In this document: positions 17,301 to 23,875 of the stretch, one piece after another
How positions within the stretch are numbered: the stretch's first letter is position 1
Layout of the letters: each line of letters begins with the position of its first letter
NCBI GenBank assembly: GCA_050010815.1
Contig: JBEKKH010000017.1
Location: 1 to 29,345, forward strand
Direction of reading: 5' to 3'
DNA length: 29,345 nucleotides
Origin: Palsa-504 sp050010815
Lineage (GTDB): Bacteria > Actinomycetota > Actinomycetes > Streptosporangiales > Streptosporangiaceae
Position numbers and translations under genes: made by a program
The notes under the pieces: model-generated
What the model saw: the letters and a program-made list of their open reading frames with translations, nothing else
Database searches by the model: none
Told to the model about the DNA's origin: nothing

Positions 17301-17606
17301 ACGCAGCGCATCCTGCAGACGATCCAGGTCCCAGACGCCCTCGATCTCGTGGAAGATGTAGCTCGACACGTTCCCCGAATCCAGGCTGCTGCCGCGGCCG
17401 ACCAGATAGCTGCGCTGCAGGAGGGTCAGCGGACGGCCGCCGGACTGGCTGAGATGGGCGATCAGCTCGCCCTTGTACGACCTAATCCGTTCCACGAGAT
17501 CGGCGTCGACGGACTCGCGCGGACCCTGCAGGCGCAGGTCCGTGCCGACCACCGTGAGGCTGAGCCCGCGTGAGGAAACCTCGCTGAGCACATCAGCCAC
17601 GCTCAC
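14337..17606 (-). CDS. NRPS module: TubC-type docking, heterocyclisation, A (Cys), PCP
   Basis: The 1089-residue single module begins with a TubC-like docking domain (about 1-55). A condensation-type domain follows, whose active-site motif is DGLIMDGIS (D186, D191, S194), the DxxxxDxxS signature of heterocyclisation domains rather than HHxxxDG. The adenylation domain runs from about 510 to 1000 with LYTSGTSGEPKGVMVSH near 651. Read by eye against the GrsA positions its code is D-L-Y-N-M-S-L-V-W-K, very close to a cysteine code. A PCP follows with LYDLGGDSIAAV (serine near 1043). The module should add cysteine and close a thiazoline. There is no thioesterase or reductase. The docking domain implies an upstream partner protein. 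GTG at 17606 overlaps the preceding stop as GTGA. Confidence 0.9.
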   Translation of the reverse strand: MSVADVLSEVSSRGLSLTVVGTDLRLQGPRESVDADLVERIRSYKGELIAHLSQSGGRPLTLLQRSYLVGRGSSLDSGNVSSYIFHEIEGVWDLDRLQDALRTVVARHGILRTRFTPEGRQVEMPPPVDVRIGRLDLRGQPDQSKRVRELRELRSHRILPADQAPLLAVDATICSDNRMVLHVGYDGLIMDGISGFLFFGAWWAAYQGEEEEAAEEASYLAYVTAVEAARTRPAAARSREYWLNRLDSLPPHPDLPLATGLSAVVSPRFVQHCVRLDPASWGAMKARAGRAGLTPTGLLMAAYAVTLAYWGAGPRFTLNTTIADRPPIHPRILDALGNFCDTMLVEVNLDRRLSFTEHARALQAQLRRDLDHRHFSGIEVMRELARRRGSVAQARMPYTFNCTIGYPRPGVDGSAVELFGPEAFAVSQTPQVWLNAFAMEQHGGLVVQLDAVAELFPAGLLGSVAEGYQKLLEALRADAAWTSATFDLLPAAQRARRNAANDTAAPVSAAMLTDAFVEAASRRPDAPAIWTTGAVISYGELYRRACYAAAWLREHGAGRDDLVAIVMTRGPEQIAGILGTLLAGAAYLPVDAGLPGERRDYLLRDGRVSCALTNIEWTDPRYQILRLDETGTVEGITRRADAAPDDLAYVLYTSGTSGEPKGVMVSHRSAVNVVADCTARFGVGPDDRLFGVSAISFDLSVYDIFGALSAGAAIVLPDRDRSADPAHWLELCARASVTIWNSVPAIVSMLHDQAVADGPAGLGTLRLIMMSGDRIPASLPATLRRLNDRAALVSLGGPTETTVWNILHPIGPDEDGSRSIPYGRPNANNRAYILDPDGNDRPDWVPGEICAAGTGLARGYWGDPARTAEKFVLDAGRGERLYRTGDLGHYLPDGEIAILGRNDFQLKVNGYRVEAGEVETRLLAHPQVKQAAVVRQHAVHGDRLVAHLTSVGEERPADAELQHMLRRHLPGYMVPSVIAWHDRLPLTGNRKLDRRTLEAAEPLPAPSADLVAAPELERAVAELWMSVLGVADVGSASNLYDLGGDSIAAVRILVAVRKRFCVTIPLDLLPEVQTVAAMAARIGATVSAS

Positions 17607-19819
17607 ATGGTCACCATCCCGTCGGTGCGCGCGTCAAGGAGCTTCGCCAGCACGGCGAGGCCAGCCGGGCCGAACATCTCCTCGATCGAGACATCCACAC
17701 CGGTTTTCTCCGCGATCAGGTACTGGACGGCGATCGCCTGCATGGAGGTCATGCCGAGTTCCGCCAGCGACTTGCCCGCGAGGGCCACGTCCGCCGGCAG
17801 CTCCAGCGCGGCGCGGACCGTCTCCTCAAGCCAAGGGAGCAGGGGCGACGTCGCCGTCTGGCCGAAGAAGACCTGCCCGGCGAGATCCGCCCGGGTACCG
17901 GGCGGTACCAGCGTGATGGTCTCGGGCCAGCAGGCCGGCTCCGGGAGGCCAAGCGCCCCGGCGAGGCGGCCTGCGAAGCGCGGCATGACCGGCGCCGCGC
18001 AGTCCGCCAGTAGCTTCGCCGCCGCCAGCTCCAGCGCGATCGCCGTCCTGGCCTCATCCGGCCATCCCGGCACCGCGCCCTCCCGGGCGGCGAACGCGCG
18101 GGCATCGGTCACCAGGCCGGCGAGCTCGTCCGCGGCCTGGTTCAGCGAGAAGCCGTCCTGGCCGAGGCTGCCAGTCACCGCCGTCAGCCGGGCGGCCAGC
18201 CGGGCCAGAAACGCCGTCTGTTCCGGGGTCCACAGGCCGGCGTCCGGGACCACGCCCCCGTAGCCCGCCTCGAGCCGCCTGCCCAGGTCATTGAGCCAGT
18301 CCTGCCAGGTGCCGATCAGGATGCCGGTCAGCACCTGCTCGTAGTCCTCCCGGCGGAAGTTGGTGCGGCGGCCTTCGGGGCGGATGCGGGCCAGGAAGAA
18401 GCGCACCTGATCGACGCTGTCCGGCCCGAGGATCTCCTTGCCCCAGATCGCGTGGCGGCGGCTGGTGGAGAACTTCTGCTCTTCGAGCAGGTAGAACTCG
18501 TTGACGTGATAGTCGATGTCCGGCGTCCAGCCCGGGAAGGCCAGCCGGTAGAGCACCGGGTACATGATGGAGTGGTAGAAGCTGTTGTCGTAGCCGAAGA
18601 AATGGACGATCTTCCAGTCCGGTCCGGGCGCGTCGGGACTCCAGTCCTCGCCCTGACGGCGGCCGAGTTCCCCGATGCCGTGCAGGAAGCCGTAGGCCAT
18701 CTCGGGATAGGACCAGATCACCTGCCCGTCGGTGCCGGAGTCCGCGGGCGGCACGCCCCAGGCCGAAGGGTGCGACAGGGGCATGTCGAACTGGCCCCGC
18801 TGGAACGCGAGCTCGGCCAGGTGCTTCAGCCGGGCCGGCACTCGCCCGAGGCTGTGATGTGCCGTCACGTCCGCCCGGAATTCGTGCAGCGGCAGCGAGA
18901 GCCGGGTGATGACGGCGCTCCGCACGGGCGCCTCGGACCGCTGCGAGCGCGGTTCGGCCAGGTCGACGCAGAGGTTGGGCACGCCGCATTCCTCGCAGAC
19001 ATACCCGTACGTGCCCGCCGCGCAGGTGGGGCAGCCCCCGCTGAGGTCGGCCTCATAGAGGTAGTCGCCGGTCACGCCGTCGAACAGGGCCGGCCCCGGC
19101 ACGGGGCCGGCCCGCCCTGACTTGACGAGCCGGGCGAAGAACTGCTGCAGGCCGACGTGGTAGTTCGCGTCTTGGCTGGGGGCGGTGTACTGATCGGGCT
19201 CGATATCCATCAGCCGCAAGGTCGCGGCGATCTCGGCGTGGTAATACGCGGCCGTCTGCGCGGGGGTGCGACCTTCCCTTCGGGCGCAGCCGACGACCCA
19301 GGCCTGGTAGTCGTCGGTGCCGGTCAGGTGCCAGGCCCGGACCCCGTTCATCCGCTGGAACCGGACGAAGACGTCGGCCCCGAGGTAGGGACCGCCGAGA
19401 TGGCCCAGGTGCAGGTCACCGTTCGGGGTCGGCGGCGTGGAGAACACGAAGACCGGCCGCTCGCCGAACCGCCTCGTGACGGGCTGCTGCGCGGCGCGCA
19501 CGGCCCGCTCCGGCTGCCGCCAGTAGAACGTGGCGAACACCAGGTCCTGCTCTCCGGAGTTCATGAGCTGGTGGGTCTCGAAAGGCTCCATCGTCACCAC
19601 GGCGCCCGGCGCGACGGGATGGGGCTTGCCGTCCGCGATCAGGTGGCCGGTGCCCCGGACGATCACGAAGGTCTCGACCTCGTCGTGCTGCTGGGGTTCC
19701 GAGCAGCGGCCGGGCTGGACCCGGCCCCAGCCGGCGCCCACCCCGGTCCCGTCGATCGAGCTCATGTCGATGCCGTGGATGGCTTCGAGGCCCCGGTCAC
19801 TATAGGTATTGATGATCAT
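17603..19819 (-). CDS. Cupin / methionyl-tRNA-synthetase-like hydrazine synthetase with a fused carrier protein
   Basis: The 738-residue fusion has three parts. Residues 1-105 form a cupin; its metal motif reads Q43-x-H45-xxx-E49 with H83 later. Residues 118-650 resemble class I methionyl-tRNA synthetase: HLGH at 137-140, a zinc knuckle (C263, C266, C275, C278), and KFSTS at 449-453 in place of KMSKS. Residues 660-733 form a carrier protein with LAELGMTSMQAI (S692). Cupin-MetRS proteins such as Spb40 and Tri28 join glycine to N6-hydroxylysine through an N-N bond; the neighbouring hydroxylase and oxidase complete that set. As far as I recall those proteins lack a carrier domain. The ATG at 19819 follows GGAGG; the frame extends upstream but overlaps the oxidase gene. 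The gene overlaps the oxidase by 20 bases and the NRPS by 4. Confidence 0.9.
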   Translation of the reverse strand: MIINTYSDRGLEAIHGIDMSSIDGTGVGAGWGRVQPGRCSEPQQHDEVETFVIVRGTGHLIADGKPHPVAPGAVVTMEPFETHQLMNSGEQDLVFATFYWRQPERAVRAAQQPVTRRFGERPVFVFSTPPTPNGDLHLGHLGGPYLGADVFVRFQRMNGVRAWHLTGTDDYQAWVVGCARREGRTPAQTAAYYHAEIAATLRLMDIEPDQYTAPSQDANYHVGLQQFFARLVKSGRAGPVPGPALFDGVTGDYLYEADLSGGCPTCAAGTYGYVCEECGVPNLCVDLAEPRSQRSEAPVRSAVITRLSLPLHEFRADVTAHHSLGRVPARLKHLAELAFQRGQFDMPLSHPSAWGVPPADSGTDGQVIWSYPEMAYGFLHGIGELGRRQGEDWSPDAPGPDWKIVHFFGYDNSFYHSIMYPVLYRLAFPGWTPDIDYHVNEFYLLEEQKFSTSRRHAIWGKEILGPDSVDQVRFFLARIRPEGRRTNFRREDYEQVLTGILIGTWQDWLNDLGRRLEAGYGGVVPDAGLWTPEQTAFLARLAARLTAVTGSLGQDGFSLNQAADELAGLVTDARAFAAREGAVPGWPDEARTAIALELAAAKLLADCAAPVMPRFAGRLAGALGLPEPACWPETITLVPPGTRADLAGQVFFGQTATSPLLPWLEETVRAALELPADVALAGKSLAELGMTSMQAIAVQYLIAEKTGVDVSIEEMFGPAGLAVLAKLLDARTDGMVTM

Positions 19820-20879
19820 CTCGCGGTCCTCCGTCCAGGAAATCAGCCGCCTGCGCCGCGATCGCCGGCGCAAGCCGGTAGCCGGAGCCGTTGGCGGCCC
19901 CAGCGAAAATGATCCGGCCGTCCGGGTCGACGCTTTGCACGAGCGGCTGGCGGTCGGCGGAGTATGCGTCACAGAACAGCCGCCCCCCGGCGCAGTGCCG
20001 TTCCAGCCATGGGGCGTAGCGGCGCAGGACCGTCCGCGCCTCGGCCGCGTCGCGGGCGGACAGCCCCGCGGGCAGCGTGTCGGGGTCGACATCCCACTCC
20101 TGGCACGTGTAGCTGAACAGCCAGGCTCCGCGCTCGGGTACCGGCATGAGGAAGGCGTCCTCGTCCTCGAAGATGACCACGGGGTCGCTTCCGGCGGGCG
20201 GCTCGTCGATGTACAGCGCCACCACCTTCTTCACCCGCGCGCCCAGCGGCGCGAGGAGTTCCCGCCAGGCCGGGCCGCCGATCCAGGGCCCCGGCGCGAG
20301 CACGACTCGCGCTACGGCCTGCACCTCCCCGGTGCTCAGGTGCAGCAGCACGTCGTCATGCCGCGGTTCGACGCAGGACACGCGGACGCCCTCCAGGACC
20401 CGCAGCGCGGGCTGGCGGGCGGCGAGTTCCCGGGCCAGGAGGGCCACCTCGGCGCGCTGACCTCCCGCGACGCGCCACACGGCCGCGGCCTGTCCGCCTC
20501 CCCCGGCCCGCGCAAGCGCCGTGACCGCGGCCGGGGGCTCGGCCACCTCGGTCAGGGCCCCGGCCAGGTAGTGCTCCGCCAGCTGCTCGGCGCTGTCCCG
20601 CCTGGCGACCACGAAGACCTGCACCGGGCGGATCGGCAGGTGGGGACGGGCGCGCCTCAGGTCGTCGTAGTACCGCTCGCTGTACGCCGACATCTGGCGC
20701 ACCCGCTGGGAGTAGCCCCTGGGTATGTGCAGGCCGGCCGAGCGCCGGCTGGCCCCTGAGCCGATCGCCTCCTGGTCGATCACGACGACCGACGCATCCC
20801 GACGGCGGGCGGCAATCTCCCGTGCGACCATGCAGCCGATGATGCCGCCCCCGACCACGGCCGCCTCGAAACGCGTCAT
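19800..20879 (-). CDS. FAD-dependent DAO-family oxidase of the hydrazine pathway
   Basis: A 359-residue flavoprotein with an N-terminal dinucleotide fold (VVGGGIIGCMVA, glycines at 10-12 and 15), an RRSAGLHIPRGYSQR flavin segment, and the C-terminal FAD-binding region FAGAANGSGYRLAPAIA. It belongs to the glycine oxidase / D-amino-acid oxidase family. In s56-p1 and triacsin pathways a DAO-family oxidase (Spb39, Tri27) cleaves the lysine-glycine hydrazine, releasing hydrazinoacetic acid and 2-aminoadipate 6-semialdehyde. Its position between the hydroxylase and the cupin-MetRS gene supports that role here. The ATG at 20879 overlaps the hydroxylase stop as ATGA, and its 3' end carries the ribosome site of the next gene. 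Confidence 0.85.
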   Translation of the reverse strand: MTRFEAAVVGGGIIGCMVAREIAARRRDASVVVIDQEAIGSGASRRSAGLHIPRGYSQRVRQMSAYSERYYDDLRRARPHLPIRPVQVFVVARRDSAEQLAEHYLAGALTEVAEPPAAVTALARAGGGGQAAAVWRVAGGQRAEVALLARELAARQPALRVLEGVRVSCVEPRHDDVLLHLSTGEVQAVARVVLAPGPWIGGPAWRELLAPLGARVKKVVALYIDEPPAGSDPVVIFEDEDAFLMPVPERGAWLFSYTCQEWDVDPDTLPAGLSARDAAEARTVLRRYAPWLERHCAGGRLFCDAYSADRQPLVQSVDPDGRIIFAGAANGSGYRLAPAIAAQAADFLDGGPRDDHQYL

Positions 20880-22147
20880 CGCGTCTCCTGCGCCCAGGAC
20901 ATGAAGGAGGCAAGCTGATCGACGCTCTTGATCCCGAGCAGCCGGTCGGCAATCCGCTGGCTGCGCCAGGCGTTGAGGCTCAGGTTCGCGTCGGCATGGC
21001 CGCGCTGCTGCCGCGCCGCGTTCTGGATGAAGATGGCGCGATCAGGCGGGCCGTCCCAGCGGACGGCGAAGTCCTCGTCGATCAGGTACTCCCCGTCCTC
21101 TGTCTCCAGCCGGGCCGACACCGGGCTCAGGAAATCCCTGCTGGCCTGACGGAAGCCTGTCGCCCAGATGACCACGTCGGCCGCGATGCGCGATGGCCTG
21201 GCCGGGCTGTAGTTATGCACGCACGCCATGGTCCAGCCTGCGTCGTCGCTCCCCTCCAGCTCGGTGATCGCCCGGTTCGGCAGAAAGGAGAAAAGGCCAG
21301 GTGTGCCTTCGATGAAGCGAAGCATGTAAGCGCGCTGGTAGATCTGGCGCAGCGTGGCCTCGGAGATCCCGTCGCTGGTCAGCAGGTGCCGTCGGTTGAA
21401 GTCTTCGCGCCAGGCGCGGTCCAGCCGGAAAAAGTAGTCTGAGTGGCACGGCATGTAGAAGTCGTTGGTGAAGGGCGACTCGTCCAGCGGTAGGTAGCTC
21501 GACCGGCGCGATACCCACGACACATGCCGGGGCCGCTCGCGGGCCGGCCGCGAGATCAGGTCGAGGAACGCCTCGGCCCCCGACTGGCCGCCGCCGATCA
21601 CGCATACCTCCTGGCCGCCGAGGTCGCTCGCCTTGTCCAGGAAGTCGCTGATGTGGAACTGTGTCCGGCCGAGCCGGCCCCGGGCCATGGCCGGGACCCA
21701 GGGCTGGGTGCCGACGCCCACGACGATATTGTCGGCCGTGACGGTCCGCCGGCGAGTCCGAACCATGAATATTTTTTCGAATGTTACCTCCAATACCTCC
21801 TCCCTAAAGAAAATGTTTTCATTTTCCCGGCTAGCCCAGTCCATGTAGTTCCTGAATTCCTGCCGTGGCACCGCATTGAACTGCGCATTCAGGAAATGGT
21901 AGATCCTGCGCTGGCCGTGCAGATAAGCCAGGAAAGAGAACTTGTTCGTCGGGTCGGCCAGGCTGACGAGATCCTTGAGCATCGAAACCTGCAAGGTGGC
22001 GCCGTCGATAAGCTGCCCGTCATGCCAGCCGAAGCTTTCCTTCTTTTCGAAGAAAATATTTGCCGCCGCCGGGTGGCTGTACAGCAGTGACGCAAGGCTG
22101 AGGTTGGCCGGGCCTACTCCGATGCCCACGCAAAGGTAATGCGTCAT
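20876..22147 (-). CDS. L-lysine N6-monooxygenase (SidA/IucD family)
   Basis: A 423-residue flavin N-hydroxylase of usual length. FAD binding is seen in GIGVGPANLSLASL (residues 8-21), then SMLKDLVSLADPTNKFSFLAYL, a family signature near residues 55-75. NADPH binding is VCVIGGGQSGAEAF (181-194), and an ATGFRQ motif and a C-terminal LSLNAWRSQRIADRLLG follow. It hydroxylates the side-chain amine of lysine (or ornithine); the neighbours indicate lysine, as with Spb38 and Tri26, making N6-hydroxylysine for the cupin-MetRS enzyme. It heads the nine-gene minus-strand operon from the divergent intergenic region. Codons for residues 105-130 are unusually AT-rich (about 21755-21835). Confidence 0.9.
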   Translation of the reverse strand: MTHYLCVGIGVGPANLSLASLLYSHPAAANIFFEKKESFGWHDGQLIDGATLQVSMLKDLVSLADPTNKFSFLAYLHGQRRIYHFLNAQFNAVPRQEFRNYMDWASRENENIFFREEVLEVTFEKIFMVRTRRRTVTADNIVVGVGTQPWVPAMARGRLGRTQFHISDFLDKASDLGGQEVCVIGGGQSGAEAFLDLISRPARERPRHVSWVSRRSSYLPLDESPFTNDFYMPCHSDYFFRLDRAWREDFNRRHLLTSDGISEATLRQIYQRAYMLRFIEGTPGLFSFLPNRAITELEGSDDAGWTMACVHNYSPARPSRIAADVVIWATGFRQASRDFLSPVSARLETEDGEYLIDEDFAVRWDGPPDRAIFIQNAARQQRGHADANLSLNAWRSQRIADRLLGIKSVDQLASFMSWAQETR

Positions 22148-22323
22148 CAGGAGCCGATCCCAGCGCGCTCTGATAAGCGGTATTGCGCACTACTACCTGA
22201 CGAATTACTTGATGATCCCACCCGCTAGACATAGCGATAGGAATGTAACACGGCAGTTTCACGCTAGCAATGTGGCGTCACTTCGGCCTAGCCGCTCCCC
22301 AGATTAATGTATGGTAATCTCCG
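22148..22323. promoter_or_regulatory. Divergent promoter region between the biosynthetic operon and the exporter
   Basis: This 176-base gap separates two divergently transcribed arms of the cluster and must hold the promoter of the nine-gene operon. No ribosome site precedes the exporter ATG at 22324. An AT-rich stretch with TAATGT and TATGGT at 22305-22315 lies just where a -10 for a leaderless transcript would fall. For the minus-strand operon I see no convincing -10/-35 pair. I found no StrR-like inverted repeat here by eye. Confidence 0.45.
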
Positions 22324-23577
22324 ATGACTAGCGAAGGCGCGAGTGAGCACCCTACAGCGCACCGGCCTTCCGGGGTCCTGGTCACCTGGCGACAGACACC
22401 CAGCCAGACGAGAGCGCTTCTGGCGGGCGTGTTCGTCAGCAAGCTCGCTGGCTTCGTTCAGGTCTTCCTGGTCTTGTTCCTCACCCACCGGGGGTATTCG
22501 CCCGGCCAGGCCGGGCTCGCCCTCGGCTTCTACGGCGCCGGGGCGGTGCTCGGCACGTTCGGCGGCGGATGGCTCAGCGACCGGCTGAGCCCGCGGACCA
22601 TCACGTCGATCAGCATGGCGGGCTCGGCGGTGCTGATCGTGTCCGTCCTCTACCTCCGGGTCTACGCGCTGATCTTGTTGGCCGTGGTCTTGGTCAGCAC
22701 GGTCGCGCAGCTTTACCGGCCCGCGGCGCAGGCCATGATCACTGAGCTCACCCCGGCCAGGCACCTGGTGATGGTGACCGCGATGTACCGGCTCTGCCTG
22801 AACCTGGGCACCACGGCGGCGCCGCTGATCGGCGTGGCGCTGGTGTCGGTTTCCTATAACCTGCTCTTCTGGGTGGAGGCGCTGGCCGCGGTCACCTACG
22901 GCCTCATCGCCCTGAAGTTCCTGCCGCGCCGGGCCAGGCCGGCGGAGGCCGCGTCCACCGAAGCCGGGACCGACCGTGCCGGGTACCTGGCCGTACTCGC
23001 CGACTGGCGTTATTCGGCCTACCTGGCGGCCGTGTTCTTCCTGGCCATCGTTTACTGCCAGTACACGGCGGCGCTGCCGCTGGCGATCGAGCACGGCGGC
23101 CTGAGCCTGTGGTGGTACAGCGCGGTCGTCTCCGCCAACGCCATCATCGTGGCGACGTGCGAGGTGGCGGCGACCAAGTACGTGCAGACCTGGCCGCTGC
23201 GGGTCATCGCCCTGGGCTCCCCTGGGCTGCTCGGCCTCGGCTACTGCATGTACGCGATCGCGCTCACGCCGGTCTTCCTGATCGCCGGCACGCTGATCTG
23301 GACGCTCTCTGAGATCATCGGCGGCCCCACGGTGTGGTCCTATCCCGGGGTGGTGGCCCCGCCACGGCTCCGCGGGCGGTACTTCGGGGCCATGCAGAGC
23401 TCATTTGGCCTCGGTAACGCGGTTGGCCCGATCATGGGCGTCGCCCTATGGGATCACGTGGGCCAGCAGGTATGGCTGTGGGCGGCCGCGGCGGCGGGCC
23501 TGTCCGCCGTGTTCGCCCGGGTCGGCATGCATCGCCCGGGCCCCCATGGCCCCCATGGCCCCCTGCGGGCTGAGTAG
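22324..23577 (+). CDS. Major facilitator superfamily exporter
   Basis: A 417-residue membrane protein with about twelve hydrophobic segments. The MFS motif A between helices 2 and 3 reads GGGWLSDRLSPRT. A charged central loop (RRARPAEAASTEAGTDR, about residues 200-218) divides two six-helix halves. Its place, divergent from the biosynthetic operon and next to the regulator, suggests export of the product or self-resistance; the substrate cannot be read. ATG at 22324 is the first in-frame start, and the lack of a ribosome site suggests a leaderless message. The C-terminus carries a short repeat (GPHGPHGP) encoded by tandem 9-base units. Confidence 0.85.
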   Translation: MTSEGASEHPTAHRPSGVLVTWRQTPSQTRALLAGVFVSKLAGFVQVFLVLFLTHRGYSPGQAGLALGFYGAGAVLGTFGGGWLSDRLSPRTITSISMAGSAVLIVSVLYLRVYALILLAVVLVSTVAQLYRPAAQAMITELTPARHLVMVTAMYRLCLNLGTTAAPLIGVALVSVSYNLLFWVEALAAVTYGLIALKFLPRRARPAEAASTEAGTDRAGYLAVLADWRYSAYLAAVFFLAIVYCQYTAALPLAIEHGGLSLWWYSAVVSANAIIVATCEVAATKYVQTWPLRVIALGSPGLLGLGYCMYAIALTPVFLIAGTLIWTLSEIIGGPTVWSYPGVVAPPRLRGRYFGAMQSSFGLGNAVGPIMGVALWDHVGQQVWLWAAAAAGLSAVFARVGMHRPGPHGPHGPLRAE

Positions 23578-23656
23578 CCGCCCGGTGAGCCGGCGCCCTG
23601 GGCCGGGCCACCACTGATAAGAGGAATCGGGCCGGGTCATGAAAGGCCGATGCGGC

Positions 23657-23688
23657 TGTCCAACTATGGAAAATTCAGCAGTTGGACA
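23657..23688. promoter_or_regulatory. StrR/NovG-like inverted repeat operator
   Basis: TGTCCAACT (23657-23665) and AGTTGGACA (23680-23688) form perfect 9-base arms around a 14-base centre. Known StrR-family sites have the form GTTCRACTG-N11-CRGTYGAAC. Each octamer here (GTCCAACT / AGTTGGAC) differs at one position, and the spacing is one base longer. The regulator gene starting at 23876 encodes a StrR-like protein, so autoregulation or control of the plus-strand arm is likely. The site lies about 150 bases before TATAGT. Confidence 0.55.
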
Positions 23689-23763
23689 CTTCGGCCGGCT
23701 GAGACGGCTGAGACGGATTGTTGCTGAAGAGACGCCTAATAAGGAAGCTTACCAGTGCGCTTC

Positions 23764-23802
23764 AAAAAAAGTACGTGACCCTTCTACGCCTGGCAAAAAA
23801 AA
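23764..23802. promoter_or_regulatory. Phased A-tracts, probable intrinsic bend
   Basis: Runs of seven (23764-23770) and eight (23795-23802) adenines lie with centres about 31 bases apart, close to three helical turns, just upstream of TATAGT. A-tracts in phase bend DNA, and such runs are rare in sequence this GC-rich. Confidence 0.4.
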
Positions 23803-23819
23803 TCGATTATAGTCCGGAG

Positions 23820-23834
23820 AGCGCATAGTGCGCT
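23820..23834. promoter_or_regulatory. Short perfect palindrome near the regulator promoter
   Basis: AGCGCA-TAG-TGCGCT forms six-base arms around three bases, 7 to 21 bases downstream of the possible -10 (TATAGT, 23808-23813). It would overlap or follow the transcript start and could be an operator or an RNA hairpin. Its function is unknown. Confidence 0.3.
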
Positions 23835-23875
23835 GAGCGGCTGCGGGCCACCTACTGTTACTTAAGGTAGCGACA

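Larger units (their letters stand above)
23578..23875. other. Regulatory intergenic region before the StrR-like gene
   Basis: No gene is visible in this 298-base stretch. From left to right it holds a GC-rich segment just after the exporter stop (about 23581-23606) that could fold as a stem-loop terminator but lacks a T-run. Next come a StrR-like inverted repeat, a tandem GGCTGAGAC pair (about 23698-23715), two phased A-tracts, TATAGT at 23808-23813 as a possible -10, and a perfect 6-base-arm palindrome at 23820-23834. The leader to the ATG at 23876 would be about 55 bases. Confidence 0.5.

Noticed and set aside
15354..17573. 739-codon open frame on the plus strand opposite the NRPS
   Set aside because: The NRPS motifs on the minus strand are unambiguous and the plus-strand translation is low-complexity, so it is a composition artefact.
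17603..19819. A duplicate methionyl-tRNA synthetase for housekeeping or antibiotic resistance
   Set aside because: The cupin and carrier domains, the altered KMSKS motif and the flanking lysine hydroxylase and oxidase genes fit hydrazine biosynthesis far better.
23540..23567. GGCCCCCAT tandem units near the exporter 3' end
   Set aside because: Only about two copies, in frame, at a disordered C-terminus; no sign of a regulatory or mobile role.
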